DNA of 64,000 bases from Silurus meridionalis (GCF_014805685.1 NC_060892.1:6482490-6546489), one strand, 5' to 3'; shown: positions 23,201-32,319, counted from the stretch's first letter. The notes: generated by a model not told the origin, from the letters alone. Program-made: numbers and translations.

Positions 23201-24077
23201 GCCTGGGTCTGAGTAAAACACATGGGGTTGTGTGATTAGAGGGAAATAATCACCTCCATGGTGTTCATGGTAATTCCGGTTCATCACACCACCACATTAC
23301 TGCTTATTTTACCAAGTGTACAGTATGTCTGAAGACACTGTGATTTATTTAATTTAAGATACATAATAGAGGTCGACTGATAGTGGATTTTATCAGTAGC
23401 TAGGTTAAATCGTACTTGCCGATAAATGATAAATCAACCGATATGGATACTGGATAAAAATTAAATAAAAACACTCCATGTAAAATAGTTCTGAACTTTA
23501 TTATAAATAATAATAATAAAAAAAGGAAAAAGTAATGAATCATGAATGTGCTAGATGAAATAAATATGAATGTTCATTTCATTAACTAATTAATACATAC
23601 AATTATATAATTAACTAATTATAAATAATCAATATAGCGATCTCCGTGCAGCGTGTAAAATCAAACCACGCGTGAAGTCAGTGATTCACCTCTAGAGGCC
23701 GCTCTCGTAACGGCAGCGTCCCAGAAGCCGGAAAAACTATCGGTATGGATTTCTGCTGTAGTTCCAGCAATCAGCTGATTAATCGTTGACCTCTAATACA
23801 TACAATAATCATAATAATCATCTTTCCAGAATAGTCAGATTTGTGTCCAGAAATGATTTGCTGCTTTGTAAAATAAAATAATTTAATCCATATAATTTTT
23901 CTGCTCTCTTAGGGTCAGGTGGAAGTCATATCTGAGCACAGCGACTCCAAGCAGCTGACTAACGGCCCCAGTGCTGACGCAGACGAGCCGAAAAAGACAC
24001 CACGTGCTTCCACGGAAACGAGCCCAGACGGGAAACCCGATGTGGCCAAGCCGAACGCCGTTAACGGACTCTGCTGA
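11219..24077 (+). CDS. fxr1: fxr1, fragile X-related protein 1, 17 coding exons
   Basis: FXR1 is a cytoplasmic, polysome-associated RNA-binding protein of the FMR1/FXR1/FXR2 family that acts in mRNA translation and stability, especially in muscle and brain. Exons read: 11219-11269, 14710-14762, 14866-14959, 15037-15108, 15205-15353, 16310-16403, 17399-17515, 17712-17882, 17971-18049, 18121-18229, 18330-18416, 18520-18736, 19812-20018, 20346-20513, 20738-20815, 22185-22270, 23913-24077. Lengths 51/53/94/72/149/94/117/171/79 and 87 match the family as I know it. About 665 residues: Agenet/Tudor domains about 4-120, KH0 about 125-200, KH1 with GSHG at 235-238, KH2 with GKNG at 298-301, leucine-rich export-type segment after 360, RG-rich stretch in exon 13, basic RSRRRR in exon 15. 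Motifs such as [10 protein letters not shown] and [16 protein letters not shown] favour FXR1 over FXR2, and the dnajc19 neighbour agrees. The ATG context is good (A at -3, G at +4). Exon 10 is one base short and breaks the frame (see findings). All introns are GT-AG except intron 14, which is GC-AG. Confidence 0.96.
11498..11568. promoter_or_regulatory. Three CCAAT boxes at 33-bp spacing in fxr1 intron 1
   Basis: ATTGG at 11498-11502, CCAAT (in CCAATCAGAG) at 11531-11535 and CCAAT at 11564-11568 are spaced exactly 33 bp apart. Regular spacing of about 31-35 bp is typical of functional NF-Y promoters. They lie about 280-350 bp downstream of the fxr1 ATG, so they suggest a promoter for a shorter or antisense transcript, or a downstream part of the fxr1 promoter. 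Confidence 0.45.
12136..12500 (-). mobile_element. Two copies of the ATTCAATTC fish repeat
   Basis: Each copy has ATTCAAT..., TTTGTA(TA)GCGCTTTT, GGACATTGTtCC and AAGCAGCTTTACA. The second continues into AACTCCCTGAGATGG and CCCATCCTCGTCTGGG. Further copies: 12850-13260, 47553-47731, 58655-58765, 60915-61345. Orientation is taken from the simple-repeat end. Confidence 0.7.
12570..12835 (-). mobile_element. LINE 3' end (Rex/CR1-like)
   Basis: Minus strand ends AATGACAATAAAAGCTTCTT then GACTTGACA, the same terminal sequence as the LINE ending at 32131. The body includes TGTGATGTAGCTCTATGCTG, related to the unit amplified at 31181-32037. Confidence 0.65.
12850..13260 (-). mobile_element. Copy of the ATTCAATTC fish repeat, longer form
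   Basis: Contains GCATAGCGCTTTTAATAATGG, AAAACTCCCTGAGATGGCAC, CCCATCCTCATCTGGG and the distal part with CCATTGTAGCAGACTG and TGCTCAGTAAC, also present at 61190-61345. Lies in fxr1 intron 1. Confidence 0.65.
14429..14656. mobile_element. MITE-like repeat, AGAGGTCGACT ends
   Basis: Left end TTAGAGGTCGACTAATGG, right end CGATTAATCGGCCGACCT: imperfect inverted repeats. A second copy lies at 23364-23796 in another fxr1 intron. The inside shares ATACTTGCCGATAA and CCGGAAAAACTATCG. Confidence 0.65.
14710..14762 (+). CDS. fxr1: fxr1 exon 2
   Basis: 53 nt, flanked by TTTCAG and GTACGC. Encodes [17 protein letters not shown] and completes most of Tudor domain 1. The last codon (AA|T, Asn) is split with exon 3. 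Confidence 0.95.
14866..14959 (+). CDS. fxr1: fxr1 exon 3
   Basis: 94 nt, flanked by ATTAG and GTGAGC. Encodes [21 protein letters not shown] and EGDEVE, the linker between the two Tudor domains. Confidence 0.95.
15037..15108 (+). CDS. fxr1: fxr1 exon 4
   Basis: 72 nt in phase. Encodes [18 protein letters not shown] and RMMKGD, the conserved core of Tudor domain 2. Confidence 0.96.
15205..15353 (+). CDS. fxr1: fxr1 exon 5
   Basis: 149 nt, flanked by TTTCAG and GTGAGT. Starts [19 protein letters not shown], the most conserved block of the family, and ends in the KH0 lead-in with a split Ala codon. Confidence 0.96.
15354..16309. other. fxr1 intron 5
   Basis: T-rich, with a short (ATTT)n near 15367. 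C/T-biased over most of its length; no other gene, RNA or transposon recognised. Confidence 0.5.
16310..16403 (+). CDS. fxr1: fxr1 exon 6
   Basis: 94 nt, acceptor CGAAG|T. Encodes the KH0 region with [14 protein letters not shown]. The second half ([11 protein letters not shown]) diverges from mammalian FXR1, as expected for this variable segment. Confidence 0.93.
16551..16805. mobile_element. Tc1-derived MITE, internally deleted
   Basis: Left end TTGACAAACGTTTGTGGACA, right end GTCAGGTGTCCCAATACTTA. It belongs to the family seen also at 22637, 24375, 28550, 33025, 47330, 55349 and 56212. Confidence 0.6.
17399..17515 (+). CDS. fxr1: fxr1 exon 7
   Basis: 117 nt, flanked by GTACAG and GTAACG. 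Encodes [19 protein letters not shown] and [23 protein letters not shown] is FXR1-type (FXR2 has MHFRSLRTKLLLM). Confidence 0.96.
17712..17882 (+). CDS. fxr1: fxr1 exon 8 (KH1)
   Basis: 171 nt, flanked by CCCAG and GTATAA. Encodes KH domain 1 with its GxxG loop (GSHG), followed by [19 protein letters not shown]. Key KH residues are intact. Confidence 0.96.
17971..18049 (+). CDS. fxr1: fxr1 exon 9
   Basis: 79 nt, flanked by CTTCAG and GTAGGT. Encodes the end of KH1 and the start of KH2 ([15 protein letters not shown]). Its final G joins GC of exon 10 to make Gly. Confidence 0.95.
18121..18229 (+). CDS. fxr1: fxr1 exon 10 (KH2), with an apparent 1-nt deletion
   Basis: Encodes the KH2 GxxG loop in [20 protein letters not shown] and then [10 protein letters not shown]. 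The exon is 109 nt where the family has 110. As written it ends CTT CCA GGC AAG AG|GTGAGC in phase 2, while exon 11 must start in phase 0 at GGA ATG GTG. One extra C in the CTTCC run would give a Leu-Pro-Arg-Gln-Glu ending that lines up with mammalian LPRED. As written, the frame ends at a TGA near the end of exon 11. Confidence 0.93.
18330..18416 (+). CDS. fxr1: fxr1 exon 11
   Basis: 87 nt, flanked by TTGCAG and GTGAGT. Encodes [19 protein letters not shown] and [10 protein letters not shown], the end of KH2. GTKESIGN distinguishes FXR1 from FXR2 (GTREGISN). Confidence 0.96.
18520..18736 (+). CDS. fxr1: fxr1 exon 12 (long form)
   Basis: 217 nt, flanked by GTGTAG and GTAACA. Starts [20 protein letters not shown], the leucine-rich export-type segment, then a GFRP...[13 protein letters not shown] stretch and [12 protein letters not shown]. 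Mammalian FXR1 splices similar sequence as an optional insert, so this exon may contain alternative acceptors. Confidence 0.92.
19195..19320. mobile_element. Tc1/mariner end fragment
   Basis: ACAGTATCTCTCAAAAGTTAG followed by TACACCCCTCACATTTC is the end of a common fish mariner-like MITE. The other end is missing. Lies in fxr1 intron 12. Confidence 0.5.
19361..19745 (-). mobile_element. Tc1/mariner relic, internally deleted
   Basis: Starts ACTGATTAGGCATAACATTA. Continues with antisense transposase fragments, for example ACGGGCCAGCC, CATGACCCTGTCGCCGG and GTTTTGGAGATCCTTTGAC. Most of the catalytic domain is deleted. The opposite end type appears at 101-180. Confidence 0.6.
19812..20018 (+). 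CDS. fxr1: fxr1 exon 13 (RG-rich)
   Basis: 207 nt, flanked by CCATAG and GTACAT. Starts [20 protein letters not shown], matching the family TNSE...SETESE...DELSDWSL block, then [19 protein letters not shown], an RGG-box-like RNA-binding stretch. Ends TMSS, continuing SSVLKDP into exon 14. Confidence 0.93.
20346..20513 (+). CDS. fxr1: fxr1 exon 14, GC donor
   Basis: 168 nt, acceptor GGCAG. Encodes [20 protein letters not shown] and an Arg-rich [10 protein letters not shown] segment ending ENGL. The donor is CTCG|GCAAGT: GC instead of GT. The nearby GT (CAA|GTACAC) would put an in-frame stop at the start of exon 15, so the GC site is the only one that keeps the frame. Confidence 0.9.
20738..20815 (+). 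CDS. fxr1: fxr1 exon 15 (optional basic exon)
   Basis: 78 nt, flanked by CTGTAG and GTAGTG. Encodes [19 protein letters not shown] and then PPEEKQP. It matches the 81-nt mammalian exon that is enriched in muscle isoforms and carries a nucleolar-type basic motif. Its phase lets it be skipped without changing frame. Confidence 0.88.
21376..22136 (+). pseudogene. Tc1 transposon relic with broken transposase
   Basis: Left end TACAGTGTATGTCAAAAGTC, right end CAGGCACTGTA. Inside, 21560-21780 reads [18 protein letters not shown] and ends [11 protein letters not shown], the second catalytic Asp block of Tc1 transposases, then a stop. Further on, frame-shifted [10 protein letters not shown] and LDHKLK-type words mark the C-terminal block. 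The N-terminal half is gone. Lies in fxr1 intron 15. Confidence 0.7.
22185..22270 (+). CDS. fxr1: fxr1 exon 16
   Basis: 86 nt, flanked by TTGCAG and GTAGGT. Encodes [20 protein letters not shown] and [21 protein letters not shown] is a hallmark of FXR1 and FXR2 C-termini. Confidence 0.95.
22637..23050 (+). mobile_element. Tc1-derived MITE
   Basis: Left end CACTATATGAACAAAAGG, TATTGGGACACCTGAC; right end GTCAGGTGTCCATACTTTTG. TGGAAAGATCTTGAGTGGCC is the relic of the transposase C-terminal coding strand; the segment for the catalytic Glu is deleted in this copy. Lies in fxr1 intron 16. Confidence 0.65.
23364..23796. mobile_element. MITE-like repeat, AGAGGTCGACT ends (copy 2)
   Basis: Left end ATAGAGGTCGACTGATAG, right end GATTAATCGTTGACCTCTAA. 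The inside includes CCGATATGGATACTGG and CCAGAAGCCGGAAAAACTATC. Longer than copy 1 because of an AT-rich middle. Confidence 0.7.
23913..24077 (+). CDS. fxr1: fxr1 exon 17 (last coding exon)
   Basis: 165 nt including TGA, acceptor CTCTTAG. The protein ends NAVNGLC, comparable to NGVS of mammalian FXR1. I found no equivalent of the 92-nt mammalian muscle exon in the preceding intron. Confidence 0.9.
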   Translation, partial: GQVEVISEHSDSKQLTNGPSADADEPKKTPRASTETSPDGKPDVAKPNAVNGLC

Positions 24078-24374
24078 ACACCTCGATCTTTTCGTGTATT
24101 CTTTCTTCAAACAGTCGTAACCTTTACATTTTTACAATAGTGCTTGTATGAGCTCGCCAAAGATTGAAACACACAAACAAATAGACACACACATATATAC
24201 ACACACACACAGACTTCCAGATTCTTCTCTCTGCTGCACTTTTCTCTTCCTTCCCGTGGATCAGGTACAAAGGGAGAACACGAACTAAACAAAAGCAGCC
24301 CTGAAGTGCAATGCAATATTAATATAATTTTTTTTTTCTGTCCACTTATCTTTATCATGAAGGCGAAACACATA

Positions 24375-24845
24375 CACTGTATAGCCAAAAGTTTGTGGAC
24401 ACCCGACGATAAGATAATGCTGTGTGAACAACCCATTCCACATTTAGCCCCATTTGTTTTTATAATCACCTCCACTAAATTTTGGAGTGCGTTTGTGGAG
24501 ATTTGTGATCGTTCAGCCACAAGCTGAAGCTAATTAAGTCGTGATATAGGTGAAGTGTAGAGGCCTGGGGTGCAGTCAGCGTTCAAGTCATCCCAAAGGT
24601 GTTCATTCAGAAGGGTTAAGGTCAGAGCCAAGATCCAAGATCTTTCACTTTAACCCATGTAAACCATATCTGCATGGAGCTGGCTTTGTGCACGGGAGCA
24701 TCCTCATGCTGGAACAAGTCTTGTAGTTCTAGCTAAAGTGAATTTAATGCTACCACTTCCAAAGACTTTCTGTATAGCAGTTTGGAGAAAACCCTCATAC
24801 CCTCATATAAAATCAGGTGTCTCAATACTTTGTCTATATAGTGTG
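24375..24845 (-). mobile_element. Tc1-derived MITE in the fxr1 3' UTR
   Basis: Ends CACTGTATAGCCAAAAGTTT and ACTTTGTCTATATAGTGTG. Antisense words such as CATCCCAAAGGTGTTCATTC correspond to the PIEHLWDE-type C-terminus of Tc1 transposases. It adds about 470 nt to the fxr1 transcript. Confidence 0.7.
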
Positions 24846-26482
24846 TGGTGTTTATTCATAAGTCAGCGCTCCAGACCTGCCAAACTGTAACACATTTTGC
24901 ATCCAAACGTAGTATTTTAACGTCATGCGAATGCTGCTACAAGTAAAAGGAAGCTCTAGAACCCCCCCATTGTTTATAAGACAACAAAAAAAAAAAACAG
25001 TTAAGCCAATCAGTAAATTTAAGATCTGTTTTATTATTAACAAAATCTCGGGAAACCCCTTTCTCTCTCGTCTCGATAACATTTTCCTGGGTAAATGGTA
25101 AAAGTTTTGATAGCTGACATCTGTTCCTCAATATATTTGGGATTTACAGAAAATTTCTTTCTTGCACATTACATATAATTTCACCATTAATAATGAGCAG
25201 AAAGGGATAAACTTACACGTGTATATACAGGGCTTTACGGTAAACAGTAGGGCCTTCGGGGGGGGCGGTGGAGCCACCTCTTGCCTGTTTCTATGACGTT
25301 GAGATTAGAAACTCGCATTTGCAATTTTTTAAAATGAATTCCTGTATATAACATTTTTCCTCCTAGAATGTGAATAAAGAAATTGTACATGTAAAAATTT
25401 TTTGTATTTACACCTTAAAAAAAACAGGAGTGTCCCCCCCAAAGTGTCGATGACTACTGTAAGCTCCGGTTTCTAACCTGATCTGCATTTATTCCTCTTC
25501 AGGGCTGGCAGGTTGTGCTCGGTAATCTCAGTGTTCCTGATTATCTGGTGGGGTTTTCAAAAGTATTCACGCCTTTTTACGTCCTTTTTTTTTTTTTTTA
25601 TTAGACCGACAAACCTCAGAATTGTTTGAAATGATGATAACAGGACAGAAGAGAGTATAATGCACGTCCTTCTTGTGCTTCATTACAGATGAAATGAAAA
25701 CGTTTTAAATACACGATCAGATGTGCCTTCAGAGAGTAGTGTCACTGGCTGGCTGTGGGCCAAAATAAAACCTGAAAGGAGAATTAGCTTTTTTTCTTTC
25801 ATAAATATGCAACCACTTTCATGGGCATGTGCCGAGCTTCAGTTAAACAATATATCCGTGATGTACAGTAGAGTTTATACATTTAGAAATAGGGTACCTA
25901 CATAGGGTGGGCTGTCTGATGTACGAAAACAAGCACAGATCTCATCCTACCATTTTGGACAAATCCGAAGGAACGTCTCAATTTTGTTCAATAAACAGGA
26001 CAGAACTGATGCTATGGTTTTGATAACGTCATGAACATGACAGACAGACGCATGATTATGGCACATGCCTGCTTTATACAGTGAGCTTAGGAAATGCAGT
26101 CAGAAATATAAAGGAGGTTTTTTTTTTTGCACTGAATTGTAACTTCTGTCCCTTTAGAAAAACATTAGTCTGGAATACTGGTCTGTTACAGTCATCGTTA
26201 GGAAAACACTCCATGTGATTGCTTGAACGATCGACTGACAGCGAAAGGAGTCTCGCTTCGGTTTATTTATTAAAGTGTACAGTATTTAAAATGAGAAATG
26301 CACAAGCAGATCTTTAACACTAACTCGGCCACCTGAACATTGCACACAGGAGATGAATTGGACTACTGAAAGATCAACTTCCAGATTTTGTGTTCTGTAA
26401 ACTGTTTGTCCTTCCTTTTTTAAAAAAGATTATTATACTGGTTGTTTTATGTGCAATATGTTTTGTATGCAATTAGTTCCTA

Positions 26483-26488
26483 AATAAA
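26483..26488 (+). terminator. fxr1 distal poly(A) signal AATAAA
   Basis: AATAAA is followed about 20-40 nt later by TTTTTTTTCTTTAATTTTTT, the T-rich downstream element expected for cleavage. The minisatellite region starts soon after, consistent with a transcript end here. Confidence 0.55.
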
Positions 26489-26639
26489 AATTTGAAACTT
26501 ACACATAATTTTTTTTTCTTTAATTTTTTTTGTACCCTGAGGCCACACCTACTTCACTCCTTCCTTTCTAAATCTGTAGGGCATCTCTCTCTCTTTCTTT
26601 CTCACACCTCCACCACCTACTCCATGCCACACCTCCTTC

Positions 26640-27470
26640 TTTATAACTAAGAATATAGGCCACACCTCTTTTACTATAACTAACAGACTATAGGCCACAC
26701 CTTCATTATAAATAAGACTATAGGCCACACCACCTTTACTGTAACTAACAGACTATAGGCCACACCATTATAACTAAGACTATAGGCCACACCTCCTTCA
26801 TTATAACTAAGAATATAGGCCATACCTCCTTCATTATAACTAAGAGACTATAGGCCACACCTTCATTAAAACTAAGACTATAGGCCACACCTATTTAATT
26901 ATAAATAAGACTATAGGCCACACCTCCATTATATCTATCTATCTAACTATCTAAAATGGGCAGTTATATAGGCCACACATCTTTAAATGAAATGGGCAGG
27001 TTTATAGGCCACACCTCTTTAAATGAATTGGGCAGTTATATAGGCCACACCTCTTTAAATGAATTGGGCAGTTATATAGGCCACACCTCTTTAAATGAAA
27101 TGGGCAGTTATATAGGCCACACCTCTTTAAATGAATTGGGCAGTTATATAGGCCACACCTCTTTAAATGAATTGGGCAGTTATATAGGCCACACCTCTTT
27201 AAATGAATTGGGCAGTTATATAGGCCACACCTCTTTAAATGAATTGGGCAGTTATATAGGCCACACCTCTTTAAATGAATTGGGCAGTTATATAGGCCAC
27301 ACCCCTTTAACTGAATTGGGCAGTTATATAGGCCACACCTCTAACTAAAATGGGCAGTTGTATAGGCCACACCTCTTTAACTGAATTGGGCAGTTATATA
27401 GTCCACACCTCTTTAACTGAATTGAACAGTTCTACAGGCCACACCTGTATGGGTAATGGGTAATAATCTA
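26640..27470 (+). repeat. Minisatellite, 36-bp unit with ATAGGCCACACCT core
   Basis: 26640-26940: irregular 25-40-bp units sharing ATAGGCCACACC(T). 26956-27440: a regular 36-bp unit (core GGGCAGTTATATAGGCCACA) repeated about 13 times, later copies diverging. The regular part stays open in one frame as GSYIGHTSLNEL repeats because 36 is divisible by three. It lies between the 3' ends of fxr1 and dnajc19; coding is unlikely. Confidence 0.95.
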
Positions 27471-27857
27471 GAATACACCTCTTTCAATGGAACTGATGAG
27501 TCCATAAATTACACACACTTCCCTAAAGTTCTAAGGCAACCCTTCTATTACTGGGACTGACACTAGTGCACTAAATCTGCCCACATGTCTGTGCTGGTTT
27601 AATTGTTAAAGCTCTGGGTTATTCATTAAAAGGTTGGGGTTCATGCCAAACTGTCACTTGCTGAGAGATGTGAAGAAAATGTATCGGTGACAGTTATATG
27701 TGTTAAATAAAGTCTGTTTGTAAACAACAGAATGGTGCCAGGGGCATCACAGGACAATCAAAAGACAATCTGTCATTGTACTGAATTGTGAACCTTGTTG
27801 GTCAAAGACCAGTTTAAAATGAAAATGAGACATGCTTCCAGTTATATAATCACCAAG
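27471..27857. other. Spacer between minisatellite and dnajc19
   Basis: Mixed sequence with no gene. Convergent transcription from fxr1 and dnajc19 would meet in this interval. Confidence 0.4.
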
Positions 27858-27863
27858 TTTAAT
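27858..27863 (-). terminator. dnajc19 poly(A) signal ATTAAA (candidate)
   Basis: ATTAAA on the minus strand about 31 nt past the stop codon. It implies a very short 3' UTR and is the nearest canonical variant hexamer. Confidence 0.4.
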
Positions 27864-27893
27864 GAAAGAGTCACTCACTGAGTGTGTATTAAA

Positions 27894-27964
27894 TTATTTC
27901 TTGGCTTGTCCATCCAGTAAATCTTTCGCTTCGTTGATTTTTGCTGCGATGTACGGAGAGCCAC
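27894..27964 (-). CDS. dnajc19: dnajc19 exon 6 (end)
   Basis: 71 nt including TAA, acceptor TTACCAG. Encodes [19 protein letters not shown] and AKK, nearly the same as the mammalian C-terminus. Confidence 0.96.
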
Positions 27965-29663
27965 CTGGTAAACAGACAAGATGGACGGACATTAGTCTGA
28001 ACCTGTGTGTTTACCACTGACACAAATAAAATAAAATAAAACCTAAGACTTAAATAAAACTGTAAATCTGTACAAATTAGGCTTTTTTTTTTTTAAGGAT
28101 AAGTAGCTGTGTGGTGTAAATGTAAAGTAGCCAGATCTATTTTCTGTATTACTCCAGTGTTGGAATAAAACACACACGCACGCACGCACGCACCCACACC
28201 CCTAAGATAATGGAGAGCTCACCTCGGTCAGGATGATTTAAGATCATCAGCTTCCTGTGTGACTCCCTGATCTTGTTTCTGTTGGCAGTGGGACTGGCAG
28301 AGGACAAGAAAATGACTTCACGCAACTCATTTTACCTTCTTACATCACAATATAGCAATTCTCTACGATACAATCATGTTACAACACAGCCAGTAGAGTT
28401 CTGGATTCTGATTGGTCAGATGATAAACAGTGCATTTATGGCATCTATTGATTGGGTCACAGTAACTTGTATGGAAGATGCTGTACACACACACACAAAA
28501 AAAAAAAACTAGCAATTGTTGAAATTGGTGAAGGGTTTTTACAAGATTATACATTGTATCTACAAAAGTTTGTGGACATCTGATTATCAGATTAGTGTCC
28601 GCTGGAACATCCCATTCCACATTAGTCCCCATTTACTGTAATAATATTCTCACTCTTTTGGGAAGAATTTTCAATAAATTCCGGAGAATGCTTATAGAGA
28701 TTTATCCAATAGTATTCACACGATTGAGGTCAGTCCTCTATAGCAGGCCACTCAAGATCTTCCATTCCAACCCTTGTAAAAAGTATTTATTCATGGAGCT
28801 GGCGTTGTGCACAGGCGCACGGTCATGCTGGAACAGGTTTGGGTCTCCTAGTTCAAATCCTAATTAAATTCGTATACAATTGTGTGCCTCAACTTTGTGG
28901 GAACAGTTTGGCGAGGAAGCACATATGGCTGGAAGAAAACAGACGTTCCAATACTTTTGACCGAGTCATTCATCTTTAAGAGGTAAAGCTGTAAATTTAG
29001 GGCTTCCAAAATCTTTAGGAGGAAGATTTTTTTACTTGTTTGTAGAGTGATATGTTTTATAAAGTGTTCATTGTTAAATGTTTTTTAAATTAATTAAAAT
29101 TAATAATAAATGATCACTGGCAAATTGATGTAGTAGAAAAGAGATAAAAATTTTGCTGTTATAAGGAAAAAAATTAAAAACCTTAATTGTGGTGAGAATC
29201 TGGACTTCATCACATCACTAAACTTGAATAGTTAGCAGAAAACAAATTGCGTAACTGATGATCAGTACCTGACTCCAAGGATTAGAGACGCTTCTCTCTT
29301 CGTCATCTTGGGATCGAATCCTCCTCTGTAGTAACCGCTTCCAAACGTCTGACAGAGAAAACATTACAATGGCTTTTTTTTTTTTTTTTTTAATACACAA
29401 ATCCTGTGTGTGAGGAGAGTAGTGTGTATAAACACTTACAGATAAAGGAAAAGCCTGAAGAGCTTGCTTCACCTGGGGCTCCATCTGTTTCAGGGCCTGC
29501 ATGGCATATCGACCTGTTTGGAAAAGAACAGCACAAAAAAGGTGGGTGACTTAAAAGAAAATTACAAATATTGTGCTGTAGGTTTAGAAATAATTTTAGC
29601 AAATGATTGCAAATGTTGTTAAGGGGTATTTTGTAGGAAAAAAGTTTATATGAAAACACAGCC

Positions 29664-29746
<83 letters not shown>

Positions 29747-32130
29747 ACAACTGGGCATGAAAAAACGCACTTCACCTGTGAGCTGCACGGCATCGGGAGA
29801 AAAGCTTCACCGATGGTGATTTTTAAACGCACGACGATGCCAAAAGATAAACTCTCGAGAGAAATAGTTGTGAAAGGAAGGAGGAAGACAGTGAACAATG
29901 ACTTTCTTAGTAGGCTACTGTTTAGATACAAGCCGTGTAACAGACACTGTCTTTCATTAAAGCCTGTGTAAAGTTCATTAGTTTTAATGTAGACACCTGC
30001 GGCTTATTTATGTTCAAAATAAAAATCTTCGTAAAATTAAGTGGTTACACATAATGAACTACTAAATATTAATGTTTTAAAAACTCCTTTTTGGCTTTGC
30101 ATTTGCTCATATAAGTGGCATTTCAGTGTGTGTGCGTGTGTGTGTCTGGGAGACCTCAGTCAGTCTGGATCAGGAACAGCATCTCCAACACCATCACACT
30201 GAGCACTGGAGCCCCTCAGGGCTGTGAGCTCAGCCCACTGCTGTTCACTCTTGACTCACTAGTGTGTAGCAATGCACAGCTCGACTCACATCAAGTTCAC
30301 AGATGACATGACTGTGGTGGGTCTCATCAGCAAGAACAAGAAGTCAGCATACAGAGAAGTTGCAACAGCCTGGTGTAGAACCAGAACAACCCGTCTCTTG
30401 AACTTTGACAAAAGCAAAGAAATGGTTACTGACTTCAGGAGAGCACAAAGCGGCCATTCTCCACTGATAATTGATGGATCCTCTGTGAAGATTGTCAAGA
30501 GCACCGAATTCCTTGGTGTACATCTGGTGGAAAACATCACCTGGTCACTCAACACCAGCTCCATCACCAAGAAAGCCCAGCAGCATCTTTACTTCCTGAG
30601 AAGGCTGAGGAAAGCCCATCTCCCTCCCCCAATCTGCAAGTCCCTACAGAGTCTCTCTTGCCTCTATCAGGGACATTTACACCAAACACTGCATCTGCAA
30701 AGCCAACATTGTGAAAGACGACACACCCGTCACACACACTCTTCACCCTCCTGCCATCAGGGTAGCGGTTCCAAAGCATTCGGGCCGTCACATCCAGACT
30801 GTGCAACAGCTTTTTCTCCTCAAGCCCTTAGACTCCTCAACACACAGACTGAACCGTACAAAAACACACACAACTACTGTTACTAAACTTTTACAACCTG
30901 TACTCAACACACACTCATATTCATCTCAATTTATTCCACCACCATATATTATTTATATTTAATCATAATATACTGTTTACATGCTGTTTTGCATGTTTCC
31001 TCTCGACTGTTTTACACCTGGTGCTCTTGCTGTTTTACAGTAGGTTTACTGGTCGTCACTACTTTCTATTTTGTGTTTTTTGTTTTGTGTATTTGTCCCA
31101 CACTGTCTTGTGTTGTCCGTCTGCACTGTTTGCACCAGACTGCAACACGACGCACTTTTCTATTTGGCGAGGACACTTCAGCTTTTAGCTCTGTGCTCTG
31201 TTATGTAGCTCTATGTTGTGTGATGTAGCGCTGTGTTTTGTTATGTAGCTCTATGTTGTGTGATGTAGCGCTGTGTTTTGTTATGTAGCTCTATGTTGTG
31301 TGATGTAGCGCTGTGTTTTGTTATACAGCTCTATGTTGTGTGATGTAGAGCTGTGTTTTGTTATGTAGCTCTATGTTGTGTGATGTAGCGCTGTGTTTTG
31401 TTATACAGCTCTATGTTGTGTGATGTAGAGCTGTGTTTTGTTATGTAGCTCTATGTTGTGTGATGTAGCGCTGTGTTTTGTTATGTAGCTCTATGTTGTG
31501 TGATGTAGCGCTGTGTTTTGTTATGTAGCTCTATGTTGTGTGATGTAGCGCTGTGTTTTGTTATACAGCTCTGTGTTGTGTGATGTAGAGCTGTGTTTTG
31601 TTATGTAGCTCTATGTTGTGTGATGTAGCGCTGTGTTTTGTTATACAGATCTATGTTGTGTGATGCAGTTCTATGTTGTGTGATGTAGCTCTATGTTGTG
31701 TGATGTAGCTCTGTGTTTTGTTATACAGCTCTATGTTGTGTGATGTAGTGCTGTGTTTTGTTATATAGCTCTATGTTGTGTGATGTAGCGCTGTGTTTTG
31801 TTATACAGATCTATGTTGTGTTATGCAGCTCTATGTTGTGTGATGCAGCTCTATGTTGTGTGATGTAGCTCTATGTTGTGTGATGTAGCATCAGGGTCCT
31901 GGACAAATGCTTGTTTTATGTAGCTCTATGTTGTGTGATGTAGCTCTATGTTGTGTGATGTAGCTCTATGTTGTGTGATGCAGCTCTTTGTTGTGTGATG
32001 CAGCTCTATGTTGTGTGATGCAGCTCTATGTTGTGTTATGTCGCACCAGGGTCCTGGACAAATGCTGTCTTATTTCACTTTGTACTGCATCAGCAACATA
32101 TGGTTGAAATGACAGTAAAAGCTTCTTGAC

Positions 32131-32166
<36 letters not shown>

Positions 32167-32271
32167 CACACTTCATCTTTCACAAGTTCATAAGTTTAAA
32201 AATCCTGCAAACCTGCGAATCCTGCTGCTGCCAGGGTGAGACCCACGGCCACCATGGTGCTGGCCTGCAAA

Positions 32272-32319
<48 letters not shown>

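Larger units (their letters stand above)
24078..26510 (+). other. fxr1: fxr1 3' UTR
   Basis: About 2.4 kb after the TGA. An AATAAA lies at 25373-25378 and another at 26483-26488, the latter followed by a T-rich stretch; these are probably proximal and distal poly(A) signals. A Tc1-derived MITE sits inside at 24375-24845. The remainder is non-coding and mostly AT-rich. Confidence 0.6.

Noticed and set aside
22271..23912. Equivalent of the 92-nt mammalian FXR1 muscle exon
   Set aside because: No matching coding segment with splice sites seen; the intron holds two MITEs.
26956..27348. 130-residue GSYIGHTSLNEL repeat protein
   Set aside because: The frame is open only because the unit is 36 bp; flanking units lose the frame and no promoter or splice signals are seen.
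31181..32037. CRISPR-like array
   Set aside because: The units are contiguous without unique spacers, and this is a vertebrate genome; it is a minisatellite.
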